Below, piece by piece: positions 1-9,086 of a stretch of DNA of 16,813 nt (position 1 is the first letter of the stretch; each line of letters opens with the position of its first letter). The stretch spans positions 1 through 16,813 of the forward strand of contig JALOSD010000043.1 of NCBI GenBank assembly GCA_025458585.1, written 5' to 3'. Under the pieces are notes generated by a model, which saw only the letters and a program-made list of their open reading frames with translations, searched no databases and had not been told where the DNA came from. This DNA is from Burkholderiaceae bacterium (GTDB lineage: Bacteria > Pseudomonadota > Gammaproteobacteria > Burkholderiales > Burkholderiaceae_C). The position numbers and the translations under genes were made by a program.

Positions 1-56
1 CCGGCGAACACGGTGCTGTCGCCGTAGGTCTTCGCGAGACCGTGAACCTCGAGCAC
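1..56 (-). CDS. ABC transporter ATP-binding protein, N-terminal fragment
   Basis: Only the first 18 codons lie in the window; the gene continues past the left edge. Read from a GTG at 56, the peptide begins (M)LEVHGLAKTYGDSTVFAG. This is the usual opening of an ABC ATPase: a first beta strand followed by the A-loop aromatic residue (Tyr in KTYG) that stacks on adenine. The Walker A motif would lie just outside the window. A GGAG nine bases upstream of the GTG, inside the end of miaA, supports this start. The gene sits 4 bp after the miaA stop on the same strand and is probably translated from the same message. Substrate and family cannot be told from so little sequence. Confidence 0.6.
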   Translation of the reverse strand, partial: MLEVHGLAKTYGDSTVFA

Positions 57-60
57 CGGG

Positions 61-1023
61 TCAGGCTCCGCGGTCGTGCAAGGCGGCGCGCACGAGCGCC
101 AGCGTGGCGGCGGCCGCGTCCTGCGCGTCGCACGCGACGACGCGTCGCCACGGCATCGAACGCAGCCACGTCAGCTGCCGCTTGGCGAGCTGACGCGTCG
201 CCGCGCTGCCGGTGGCCTGCACGTGTTCGCGCAGCGCGGCGCCGGCGAGGCCGTCGTCGAGCGCGGCCCAGACCTGGCGGTAGCCGACGCAGCGCATCGA
301 CGGCAGGCCAGGGTGCAGGTCGCCGCGCGCGCGCAGCGCGCGAACCTCGTCGACGAGGCCGGCGTCGAGCATCGCGGCGAAGCGAGCGTCGATGCGCCCG
401 TGCAGCCAGGCGCGCGACGCGGGCTCGAGTGCGACGAGCAGCGCGTCGGGCGGACCGTGCCCCGGCGCGTCGCCGCGTCGGTGGAAGCTCGACAGCGGCC
501 GGCCGGTCGCGCGCCAGACCTCGAGCGCGCGCTGGATGCGCTGCGCGTCCGCGGGCGGCAGGCGCGCCGCGGTCGCGGGGTCGACGCGCGCGAGCTCGGC
601 GTGCAGGGCAGGCCAGCCGCGCTCGGCAGCCTCGGCGTCGAGCGCGGCACGCACCGCGGGGTCGGCGGCGGGAATCGCGTCGAGGCCGTCGACGAGCGCC
701 TTGAAGTACAGCATCGTGCCGCCGACGAGCAGCGGCAGCGCGCCGCGCGCGCCGATCTCGCCGACCAGCCGCGTCGCGTCGGCGGCGAACTGCGCGGCCG
801 AGTAGCTGCGCGCCGGGTCGAGCAGGTCGATCAGGTGGTGCGGCACTTGCGCCCGCTCGGCCGCGCTCGGCTTGGCGGTGCCGATGTCCATGCCGCGGTA
901 GACGAGCGCCGAGTCGACGCTGACGATCTCGACCGGCCGCCCGAGCGAGCGCGCCAGCTGCAGCGCCACGGCGCTCTTGCCCGCCGCCGTCGGGCCGGCG
1001 AGGCCCACCCAGCGCAGCCTCAT
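61..1023 (-). CDS. miaA: tRNA dimethylallyltransferase MiaA
   Basis: MiaA transfers the dimethylallyl group of DMAPP to N6 of A37 in tRNAs that read UNN codons, the first step towards ms2i6A. The protein is 320 aa, normal for the family. The P-loop GPTAAGKS is at residues 10-17. It is followed by the family motifs DSALVYRGMDIGTAKPS and HHLIDLLDP, then GGTMLYFKAL, the RIQRALEVW helix and SMRCVGYRQVW near the C-terminus. The ATG at 1023 overlaps the stop of the upstream efflux gene as ATGA (1020-1023), so translation is probably coupled. The same frame stays open upstream through the efflux gene, as often happens at this GC content, but homology begins at this ATG. Confidence 0.96.
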   Translation of the reverse strand: MRLRWVGLAGPTAAGKSAVALQLARSLGRPVEIVSVDSALVYRGMDIGTAKPSAAERAQVPHHLIDLLDPARSYSAAQFAADATRLVGEIGARGALPLLVGGTMLYFKALVDGLDAIPAADPAVRAALDAEAAERGWPALHAELARVDPATAARLPPADAQRIQRALEVWRATGRPLSSFHRRGDAPGHGPPDALLVALEPASRAWLHGRIDARFAAMLDAGLVDEVRALRARGDLHPGLPSMRCVGYRQVWAALDDGLAGAALREHVQATGSAATRQLAKRQLTWLRSMPWRRVVACDAQDAAAATLALVRAALHDRGA

Positions 1024-2270
1024 GCGGTGCGCAGCGCCGCGGCCGCCGGCACGCCGTGGCGCTGCACGAGCGTCCAGCCGACGACCGCGGTGACGACCGA
1101 CCAGAAGGCGAGCGTGTAGGCCATCGGCCGCACGGTGTCGTCGAGCGCGACGCCGAGCCACAGGCCGACGACGAACGCCGTCAAAGCCAGCACGAAGCCG
1201 GCGAGCGCCGACGCGACGCCGGCGGCGTGCGGGAACGGGCCGACGGCGCCGGTCTGGCCGCACGGCTGGTGGATGCCGTGGCCGAACGCGAACAGCCACT
1301 GCGGCACGAGCACCGCCCACACGGCTTCGACCCCGGCGGCGGCGAATGCGGCCATCGACAGGCCGCCGGCGAGCGTCACGGCGGCGCCCCGGCGCACCGC
1401 GCCGGTCAGGCCGTGGCGCTGCAGCCAGCGGCGGCAGACGAAGGTGCCGGCCATGTACGCGATCGAGCCCGAGCCGAGGGCGACGCCGTAGGCGGCCGGG
1501 CTCAACCCGAGCACGTCGATGTAGACGAACGACGACGATGCGAGCACGGTGAACAGCCCGCCGTACGTCGCCGCGACGAGGGCCGACCAGGCGATGAACG
1601 TGCGGTGGCGCAGCACGGCGACGGCGGTGCGCGCGAGCGGGCCGATGCGCGTGGCCTGAGGGTTGCGGCGGTGGTTCGTTTCGGGCAGGCGGCGCCAGAC
1701 GAAGACGAGCACGACGGCGACGACGAGCGTGACGGCCGCGAGCGCGCTGCGCCAGCCGCCCCACGCGGCGAGGACGCCGCCGAGCAGCGGCCCGGCGAGC
1801 GCGATCAGGCCGAGCCCGGACAGACCCTTCGACATCACGTGCGCGCCGTGGTGCGGCTCGTACAGGTCGCGCACCATCGCGCGCCCGCAGACGACGGCGG
1901 CCGCCATCGCGGCGCCCTGCGCGGCGCGCCAGGCGACGAGCACGCCGATCGTCGGTGCGAGCGTGGCGCCGACGCTGGCGAGCGTGAGCAGCGACAGGCT
2001 CGCGAGCAGCACCGGCCGGCGCCCCCAGCGGTCGGCCACCGGCCCCCAGACGAGCTGCGCGACGCCGAAGGCGAGGATCAGCGCCGACATCGTCAGCTGC
2101 GTCGCCGTCATCGGCGCGTCGAAGTCGCGCGCGAGCTGCGGCAGCGCCGGCAGGTACAGGTCGGTGACGACCGGCTGCAGGCCGAGCAGCAGCGCGAGCG
2201 CGAGCGCGACGATGTGCGCCGGCACGGCGGGGACGCTCGCCGCGTCGGTGGCGGCGGGAGGCGGGGTCAT
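1020..2270 (-). CDS. MFS transporter, Bcr/CflA drug-resistance type
   Basis: This is a 416-aa inner-membrane protein with about 12 hydrophobic segments, as expected for a major facilitator. The motif DLYLPALP (residues 37-44) at the end of the first helix is typical of the Bcr/CflA subfamily of proton-driven drug exporters. The MFS motif A is GPVADRWGRR at residues 76-85, between helices 2 and 3. RLPETN lies before the central cytoplasmic loop that separates the two six-helix halves. The start at 2270 lies just before the first helix; no clear Shine-Dalgarno is seen. The gene follows bpt by 55 bp and overlaps miaA by 4 bp. The family call is secure; the substrate (chloramphenicol, bicyclomycin, sulfonamide or other) cannot be deduced. 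Confidence 0.9.
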   Translation of the reverse strand: MTPPPAATDAASVPAVPAHIVALALALLLGLQPVVTDLYLPALPQLARDFDAPMTATQLTMSALILAFGVAQLVWGPVADRWGRRPVLLASLSLLTLASVGATLAPTIGVLVAWRAAQGAAMAAAVVCGRAMVRDLYEPHHGAHVMSKGLSGLGLIALAGPLLGGVLAAWGGWRSALAAVTLVVAVVLVFVWRRLPETNHRRNPQATRIGPLARTAVAVLRHRTFIAWSALVAATYGGLFTVLASSSFVYIDVLGLSPAAYGVALGSGSIAYMAGTFVCRRWLQRHGLTGAVRRGAAVTLAGGLSMAAFAAAGVEAVWAVLVPQWLFAFGHGIHQPCGQTGAVGPFPHAAGVASALAGFVLALTAFVVGLWLGVALDDTVRPMAYTLAFWSVVTAVVGWTLVQRHGVPAAAALRTA

Positions 2271-2290
2271 CGGCAGGGTGGCGGGAACGG

Positions 2291-2305
2291 GGGCGACGGT
2301 CGCCC
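2291..2305. repeat. Short inverted repeat between bpt and the MFS gene
   Basis: GGGCGAC-G-GTCGCCC forms two 7-base arms around one base in the 55-bp gap after bpt. There is no T-run on either strand, so it is not a convincing intrinsic terminator. It could be a weak mRNA hairpin within the operon. Confidence 0.3.
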
Positions 2306-2325
2306 GACCGGCTCTGGCGGAAGGG

Positions 2326-3063
2326 TCAGGCGGGCGGGCTCCAGCGGCCGTCGATCAGCAGTTCGTGCGGACGGAACTGTGCCTTGTAGGCCATCTTCGC
2401 GCTGTCGGCGATCCAGTACCCGAGGTAGACGTACGGCAGGCGCAGCAGCCGCGTCTGCGCGATCTGCCACAGCACACCGTAGGTGCCGTAGCTGGCGCCG
2501 GGGTCGGGCTCGTAGAAGGTGTAGACCGCCGACAGCCCGTCGTTGAGCACGTCGAGGATCGCGACCATCTTCAGCGCGCCGAGCGCGTCGCCGTCGGCGC
2601 TCTCGCGGAACTCGACGAGGCGCGAGTTGACGCGGCTCTGGAGCAGGAACTGCGTGTACTGGTCGACGCTGTCGTGGTCCATGCCGCCGCCGGCGTGGCG
2701 CCCCGACTGGTAGCGCAGATAGAGCTGATAGTGCTCGGGCACGAAGCACAGCCGCAGCACGCGCGCCTTGAGGTTGGAATGCGCCTTCGACGCGCGGCGC
2801 TGGCTTCGGCTGGGCCGGAAGCGCTCGACGGGCACGCGCAGCGGCACGCAGGCGCGGCAGCCGTCGCAGTAGGGGCGGTAGGTGAACAGCCCCGAGCGGC
2901 GGAACCCGTTGGCGACGAGGCCGGAGTAGGCGTCGGCGTGGATCAGGTGGCTCGGCGTGGCCACCTGCGAGCGCGCGAGCCGATCCGGCAGGTAGCTGCA
3001 CGGATACGGCGCCGTGGCGTAGAACTGCAGCGAGGCGAGCGGGAGCTCTTTCGGGTACGTCAC
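2326..3063 (-). CDS. bpt: Aspartate/glutamate leucyltransferase Bpt (ATE family)
   Basis: Bpt adds leucine from Leu-tRNA to proteins with an N-terminal Asp or Glu, marking them for ClpS/ClpAP degradation (bacterial N-degron pathway). The protein is 245 aa, the usual length. The N-terminal half has Cys22 (in APYPCSYLP) and the cysteine cluster CDGCRAC at residues 66-72. The C-terminal half has a GNAT-like fold region with YTFYEPD, SYGTYG and YLGYWIADSAKMAYKAQF, all typical of the bacterial ATE family. The start is a GTG at 3063 that overlaps the aat stop as GTGA, which implies translational coupling. The frame is open further upstream, but homology starts at (V)TYPKELPL. Older databases call this family arginyl-tRNA-protein transferase (ate). 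Confidence 0.94.
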   Translation of the reverse strand: MTYPKELPLASLQFYATAPYPCSYLPDRLARSQVATPSHLIHADAYSGLVANGFRRSGLFTYRPYCDGCRACVPLRVPVERFRPSRSQRRASKAHSNLKARVLRLCFVPEHYQLYLRYQSGRHAGGGMDHDSVDQYTQFLLQSRVNSRLVEFRESADGDALGALKMVAILDVLNDGLSAVYTFYEPDPGASYGTYGVLWQIAQTRLLRLPYVYLGYWIADSAKMAYKAQFRPHELLIDGRWSPPA

Positions 3064-3848
3064 GGAACGTCGGCGGCGTCGGGGGCGACGTCGCCGCCCG
3101 CCAGGCCCAGCTGGGACCAAGTCGAACGATGATAGGTCCAATCGCGCACCGCAGGCTGCGCGAGGGCTTGCGCGAGGTGGCGCTCGAAGACCTCGCGCGG
3201 GACCTCGCGCGCGCCAAACGACGCCAGGTGCGCCGTGTTCTGCTGGCAGTCGATCCAGGCGATGCCGTGCGCGCGGCAGAAGGCGACCAGCGCGGCGAGC
3301 GCGATCTTCGACGCATCGGTGCGCCGCGCGAACATCGACTCGCCGAAGAACATGCGGCCGAGAGACACGCCGTACAGGCCGCCGGCGAGTTCGCCGCCGA
3401 CCCAGCACTCGACGCTGTGGACGTCGCCCTCGGCGTGCCAGTCGGTGTAGGCCGAGATCATCTCGGGGACGATCCACGTGCCGTCCTGGCCGGCGCGCGG
3501 CACGCGCGCGCAGGCGGCGATCACGGCGTCGAACGCGGTGTCGATGCGCACCGCGCAGGCCGGGTCGGCGACGAAGCGGCGCAGCGTCTTGTGCAGCGAG
3601 CGGCTGAGCCGGAATTCGTCCACCGGCAGCACCATGCGCGGGTCGGGCGCCCACCACAGCGGCGGCTGGCCGTCGGAGAACCACGGGAACACCCCCTTGG
3701 CGTAGGCCTCGCGCAGCCGCCTCGGCGTCAGCCGGCCGCCCACCGCGAGCAGTCCGGGTGCCGGGCTGCCGGGCCCGAGCGCGGTCGAGGTCGGTGGCAG
3801 CGGCACCGACTCGTCGTCGAGCCAGGCGATGGGAGAGGGGTGCGTCAC
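3060..3848 (-). CDS. aat: Leucyl/phenylalanyl-tRNA--protein transferase Aat
   Basis: Aat transfers Leu or Phe from tRNA to proteins with N-terminal Lys or Arg, creating primary N-degrons read by ClpS. From the GTG at 3848 the protein is 262 aa. Visible family blocks are GLLAVGGRLTPRRLREAYAKG then FPWF (about 32-57), WWAPDPR (65-71), GLYGVSLGRMFFGESMF, and IDCQQNTAHLASFGA near the end. A GTG at 3860 would add four residues (VPAA) and is equally possible; neither start has a clear Shine-Dalgarno. The gene begins 14 bp after the ppsR stop and overlaps bpt by 4 bp. Aat and Bpt act on complementary destabilising residues, so their coupling makes functional sense. Confidence 0.94.
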   Translation of the reverse strand: MTHPSPIAWLDDESVPLPPTSTALGPGSPAPGLLAVGGRLTPRRLREAYAKGVFPWFSDGQPPLWWAPDPRMVLPVDEFRLSRSLHKTLRRFVADPACAVRIDTAFDAVIAACARVPRAGQDGTWIVPEMISAYTDWHAEGDVHSVECWVGGELAGGLYGVSLGRMFFGESMFARRTDASKIALAALVAFCRAHGIAWIDCQQNTAHLASFGAREVPREVFERHLAQALAQPAVRDWTYHRSTWSQLGLAGGDVAPDAADVP

Positions 3849-3862
3849 GGCCGCGGGCACGT

Positions 3863-4687
3863 TCAGTAGACGAGGCGGTCGGGGCGGATGTCGCGCAGGA
3901 TCGTCGTGGCGATCTCCTCGATCGACTTGTGCGTCGAGCTCAGCCACGCAATGCCCTCGCGCCTCATCATGGCCTCGGCGGCGCGCACCTCGTAGCGGCA
4001 GTTCTCGATCGACGCGTAGCGGCTCGCCGGCCGGCGCTCGTGCCGGATCTGCGACAGGCGCTCGGGGTCGATCGTCAGGCCGAAGCACTTGCGCTTGTAC
4101 GGCGCGAGCGTGGCCGGCAACTCGCCGCGCTCGAAGTCGTCGGGGATCAGCGGATAGTTCGCCGCCTTGATGCCGTGCTGCATCGCCAGGTACAGCGACG
4201 TGGGCGTCTTGCCGCTGCGGCTGACGCCCACCAGGATCACGTCGGCGGTGTCGAGGCTGCGCGCCGACTGGCCGTCGTCGTGCTGGAGCGCGAAGTTGAT
4301 CGCCTCGATGCGCTCGTGGTACTGCTCGCTCTTGGCGGCGTCGGAAAAACGCCCGATGCGGTGGTTCGACTTGATGCCGAACTCGTCCTCGAGCGGCTCG
4401 ATGAAGGTGCGGAACATGTCGAGCACGAGGCCCTTGCAGCCGGGGTCGTCGATCACGCTGCGGATCGTGTCGTCGACCAGCGTGACGAAGACGACGGGGC
4501 GCCGGCCCTCGCGCTCGGCGGTCTCGTTGATCTCGCGCCGCACCTGCCACGCCTTGTCGACGGTGTCGATGAACGGACGCCGCACGTGGCGCGGCTTGAT
4601 CGTGAACTGCGCGAGGATCGAGTTGCCGAAGGTCTCGGCGGTGATGCCGGTCCCGTCGGAGACGAAGAAGACGCTGCGGTTCGGCAT
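3863..4687 (-). CDS. ppsR: PEP synthetase regulatory protein (bifunctional kinase/pyrophosphorylase)
   Basis: This protein belongs to the PpsR/DUF299 family, which inactivates PEP synthase by ADP-dependent phosphorylation of an active-site Thr and reactivates it by Pi-dependent removal. It is 274 aa from the ATG at 4687. The conserved opening RSVFFVSDGTGITAETFGNS follows the start. The P-loop GVSRSGKT is at residues 154-161. KCFGLTIDPERLSQIR and the C-terminal SIEEIATTIL are also family features. The gene diverges from ppsA, its predicted target, across a 182-bp gap. The start is uncertain: the 4687 ATG has no Shine-Dalgarno, whereas a strong GGAGG at 4734-4730 serves an ATG at 4722 that is one base out of frame (see findings). 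Confidence 0.93.
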   Translation of the reverse strand: MPNRSVFFVSDGTGITAETFGNSILAQFTIKPRHVRRPFIDTVDKAWQVRREINETAEREGRRPVVFVTLVDDTIRSVIDDPGCKGLVLDMFRTFIEPLEDEFGIKSNHRIGRFSDAAKSEQYHERIEAINFALQHDDGQSARSLDTADVILVGVSRSGKTPTSLYLAMQHGIKAANYPLIPDDFERGELPATLAPYKRKCFGLTIDPERLSQIRHERRPASRYASIENCRYEVRAAEAMMRREGIAWLSSTHKSIEEIATTILRDIRPDRLVY

Positions 4688-4735
4688 GGGCGCGGGGGCG
4701 GCGGTCGGCACCCCCGGATCATAGGCATTCCTCCA

Positions 4736-4741
4736 TAGAAT
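4736..4741 (+). promoter_or_regulatory. Possible -10 element for ppsA in the ppsR/ppsA divergent gap
   Basis: TAGAAT matches four of six -10 consensus bases, including the key first A and last T (TAnnnT), in an AT-rich island of an otherwise GC-rich intergenic gap. No good -35 lies 16-18 bp upstream. Transcription would start near 4748 and give a leader of roughly 120 bases before ppsA. On the other strand TTTGCA (4749-4744) and TATGAT (4723-4718) are loosely promoter-like for ppsR, but their spacing (20 bp) is too long. Confidence 0.3.
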
Positions 4742-4869
4742 CGGTGCAAACGCCGTCGAGACGCCCGAGTGCCCCGCTTCGCCGCCGAACAATCACGACA
4801 ACGCGAAGCGCGCCGGCGGTGCGTCGCCCGGTCGATGGCCCCGGTCTTCTTTCATCACGGAGCTTTGCC

Positions 4870-7269
<2,400 letters not shown>

Positions 7270-7278
7270 CGGCCGCCC

Positions 7279-7316
7279 GCGGCTGGTCGCCCGCTTGCCT
7301 TGCGGCTGGCCGCCCG
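7279..7316 (+). repeat. Imperfect direct repeat downstream of ppsA
   Basis: Two 15-base copies, GCGGCTGG(T/C)CGCCCG at 7279-7293 and 7302-7316, differ at one base with a 23-bp period. They lie between the ppsA stop and the rpsF promoter. No U-tract hairpin is evident, so termination of ppsA here is not shown. Confidence 0.4.
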
Positions 7317-7338
7317 AGGGTGGCGAGCCGTTTCCCTC

Positions 7339-7344
7339 TATAAT
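7339..7344 (+). promoter_or_regulatory. -10 element of the rpsF-priB-rpsR-rplI operon
   Basis: A perfect TATAAT sits in an AT-rich patch (CCCTCTATAATCG) 115 bp before rpsF. The -35 region 17 bp upstream (about 7316-7321, GAGGGT) is poor. Transcription is expected to begin near 7351, leaving a leader of about 110 bases before the rpsF start codon. Confidence 0.6.
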
Positions 7345-7398
7345 CGCGGGCTTTCCCTTGCCGCACCCGGCTTCCATGACGCGCCGGGGCGGCTTCCA

Positions 7399-7428
7399 CG
7401 CGGACCGTGCCGAAGCTTCGGCGTCGCG
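7399..7428 (+). promoter_or_regulatory. Candidate S6:S18-binding leader hairpin upstream of rpsF
   Basis: In the rpsF leader, CGCG (7399-7402) can pair with CGCG (7425-7428). An inner stem GCCGA/UCGGC (7409-7413 with 7418-7422) closes an AGCU loop. Between the stems is an asymmetric internal loop with GACCGU on the 5' side and GU on the 3' side. Many bacteria carry an rpsF leader motif in which an asymmetric loop containing ACCG mimics the 16S rRNA site of the S6:S18 complex and gives autoregulation. The position, 30 bases before the start codon, and the ACCG loop fit; this is a by-eye fold without covariation support. Confidence 0.4.
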
Positions 7429-7459
7429 CCCGGCGAGCGGAACCCACAAGGAGTCATCG

Positions 7460-7825
7460 ATGCGTCATTACGAGATCGTGCTGCTGATCCACCCGGATCA
7501 GAGCGAACAGGTTCCGGCGATGCTGGAACGCTACAAGTCGCTGGTGACCAACGCCGGCGGCAAGGTGCACCGGGTCGAGGACTGGGGCCGGCGGCAACTC
7601 GCCTACCAGATCCAGAAGCTCGCGAAGGCGCACTACCTGTGCCTGAACATCGAGTGCGGCCAGGAGACGCTGGGCGAGCTCGAGACGGGCTTTCGCTTCA
7701 ACGACGCCGTGCTGCGCCACCTGACGGTGGCCAAGAGCAAGGCCGAGACCGCGCCGTCGGTGATGATGAAGTCCGTCGAGCGCGAGGAAGCGCGCAAGGC
7801 GGCGCAGCAGGAGGCCGCGGCCTGA
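7460..7825 (+). CDS. rpsF: 30S ribosomal protein S6
   Basis: S6 binds the central domain of 16S rRNA as a heterodimer with S18. The 121-aa product begins MRHYEIVLLIHPDQSEQVP, the conserved first strand of S6. It continues with GGKVHRVEDWGRRQLAYQIQKLAKAHY, the family core, and ends in a charged Ala-rich tail (KAAQQEAAA), as is common in betaproteobacteria. The ATG at 7460 is fixed by AAGGAG at 7448-7453, six bases upstream. In-frame upstream ATGs such as 7376 lie in the leader and lack homology. It heads the operon with priB, rpsR and rplI. Confidence 0.97.
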   Translation: MRHYEIVLLIHPDQSEQVPAMLERYKSLVTNAGGKVHRVEDWGRRQLAYQIQKLAKAHYLCLNIECGQETLGELETGFRFNDAVLRHLTVAKSKAETAPSVMMKSVEREEARKAAQQEAAA

Positions 7826-7856
7826 CGACGCCGCACGCGTTGGCACCGCGGCGCGC

Positions 7857-8138
7857 ATGAACCGCCTGGTTCTGAGCGCGCAGCTGGTGCAGCGCTCGGC
7901 CCTGCGCTACACCCCCGCCGGGTTGCCGGCCTGCGATCTCGAGCTCAGGCACGAGTCGCAGGCGAGCGAAGCCGGCCTGCCGCGCCGCGTGTCGCTCGAC
8001 ATCAAGGCGGTGGCGCTGGGGGAGCTGGCGCAGCGGGTCACGGCGCTGGCGCTCGGCAGCCCCGGCGTCTTCGCCGGGTTCCTCGCCAGCGGGCGCAACG
8101 GACGCGGCATAGTCTTTCACGTCACCGCCATCGAATGA
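7857..8138 (+). CDS. priB: Primosomal replication protein N (PriB)
   Basis: PriB is a small single-stranded DNA-binding OB-fold dimer. It joins PriA and helps reload DnaB at collapsed replication forks. This 93-aa protein starts MNRLVLSAQLVQRSALRYTP and shows the family pattern of alternating strands (GLPACDLELRHES; VSLDIKAVALGELA; GVFAGFLASGRNGRGIVFHVT). Gene position between rpsF and rpsR is the classic priB location and strongly supports the call. The ATG is 31 bp after rpsF and has no obvious Shine-Dalgarno, so it may depend on translation of rpsF. DnaB, which PriB helps load, is encoded just downstream. Confidence 0.93.
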   Translation: MNRLVLSAQLVQRSALRYTPAGLPACDLELRHESQASEAGLPRRVSLDIKAVALGELAQRVTALALGSPGVFAGFLASGRNGRGIVFHVTAIE

Positions 8139-8193
8139 ACGTCACGGCAGGCGCGCGCGGCGCGCCGCCGACCGCAACATCTGGAGCAAGCAC

Positions 8194-8484
8194 ATGGTCA
8201 CATCACGAGGCAAGGGCAAGTTCGGCAAGGACCGCAAGCCCCGTCGCAGCCAGCAGTCGCTGCTGTTCAAGCGCAAGCGGTTCTGCCGCTTCACCGTCGC
8301 CGGCGTCGAGGAGATCGACTACAAGGACGTCGACACGCTGCGCGACTTCATCGGCGAGAACGGCAAGATCACGCCGGCGCGCCTGACCGGCACGCGCGCG
8401 TTCTACCAGCGCCAGCTCGGCACCGCAATCAAGCGTGCACGCTTCCTCGCGCTGATCCCGTACACCGACCAGCACAAGGCCTGA
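8194..8484 (+). CDS. rpsR: 30S ribosomal protein S18
   Basis: S18 pairs with S6 on the 30S platform. The 96-aa product has the basic N-terminal extension (GKGKFGKDRKPRRSQQ) and the conserved core FKRKRFCRFTVAGVEEIDYKD. It continues with LRDFI, GKITPARLTGT and the C-terminal RARFLALIPYTDQH. GGAG eight bases before the ATG at 8194 supports the start. It lies 55 bp after priB and 13 bp before rplI. Confidence 0.97.
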   Translation: MVTSRGKGKFGKDRKPRRSQQSLLFKRKRFCRFTVAGVEEIDYKDVDTLRDFIGENGKITPARLTGTRAFYQRQLGTAIKRARFLALIPYTDQHKA

Positions 8485-8497
8485 CGAGGAGAACGCC

Positions 8498-8950
8498 ATG
8501 CAAGTGATCCTGCTCGAGAAGGTCGCCAACCTCGGCAACCTCGGCGACGTCGTCAAGGTCAAGGACGGCTATGCACGCAACTACCTGATCCCGACCCGGC
8601 AGGCGCGCCGCGCCACCGACGCGGCGATCAAGGAGTTCGAGGCCAAGCGCGCCGAACTGGAAAAGGTCGCCGCCGACAAGCTCGCCGCCGCGCAGGCGCT
8701 CGGCGACAAGCTGGCCGGCAAGACGGTGCGCATCGCGCAGAAGGCCGGCGTCGACGGCCGCCTGTTCGGCTCGGTGACGAACGCCGACATCGCCGACGCG
8801 CTGAAGGCGCAGGGCCACGACGTGCACAAGTCGCAGGTGCGCATGCCGCACGGGCCGCTGAAGGCTGTCGGCGAGTTTCCGGTGTCGATTGCGGTGCATC
8901 ACGACGTGGTCGCCGAGATCAGCGTCGTCGTCGTCGGCGAGACCGACTGA
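8498..8950 (+). CDS. rplI: 50S ribosomal protein L9
   Basis: L9 binds 23S rRNA near the L1 stalk and helps keep reading frame. The 150-aa protein has the N-terminal signature MQVILLEKVANLGNLGDVVKVKDGYARNYLIP. A long connecting helix follows (about residues 40-75), then a C-terminal domain with GRLFGSVTNADIADALKAQG and the final VSIAVHHDVVAEISVVV. A GAGGAG close upstream of the ATG at 8498 supports the start. It is the last gene of the rpsF operon, and a strong hairpin follows the stop. Confidence 0.97.
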   Translation: MQVILLEKVANLGNLGDVVKVKDGYARNYLIPTRQARRATDAAIKEFEAKRAELEKVAADKLAAAQALGDKLAGKTVRIAQKAGVDGRLFGSVTNADIADALKAQGHDVHKSQVRMPHGPLKAVGEFPVSIAVHHDVVAEISVVVVGETD

Positions 8951-8972
8951 GCGGCGTTCGCGTCGCGTCCGG

Positions 8973-9000
8973 GGGCCGGCTCTGCCGGCCCTTGTCGTTT
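8973..9000 (+). terminator. Intrinsic terminator after rplI
   Basis: GGGCCGGC-TCT-GCCGGCCC (8973-8991) is an 8-bp perfect GC stem with a three-base loop, followed by TTGTCGTTT. It lies 22 bp past the rplI stop and before dnaB, so it should end the rpsF operon transcript. The U-tract is interrupted. Confidence 0.75.
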
Positions 9001-9086
9001 CCGCAGGACGCCGGTCACCGCATGTCCACCCGTTGTGCACCGGCTTGCCCACAGCGCCGGGGCGCGCGATGCTCTACGATCGTTTA

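Noticed and set aside
61..1764. Open frame joining miaA to an N-terminal extension of about 247 residues
   Set aside because: The extension is Arg/Ala/Pro-rich with no homology and overlaps the well-supported efflux gene in another frame. miaA starts at 1023.
4453..4722. 90-codon ORF with a strong GGAGG overlapping the 5' end of ppsR
   Set aside because: The product is Arg/Pro/Ser-rich shadow sequence. The ribosome binding site is better explained as belonging to ppsR with a frame anomaly.
9021..9053. DnaA-box-like 9-mers upstream of dnaB (TTGTGCACC, TTGCCCACA)
   Set aside because: Each has two mismatches to TTATNCACA, and such matches are expected by chance. There is no AT-rich unwinding region or iteron-like spacing to suggest an origin.
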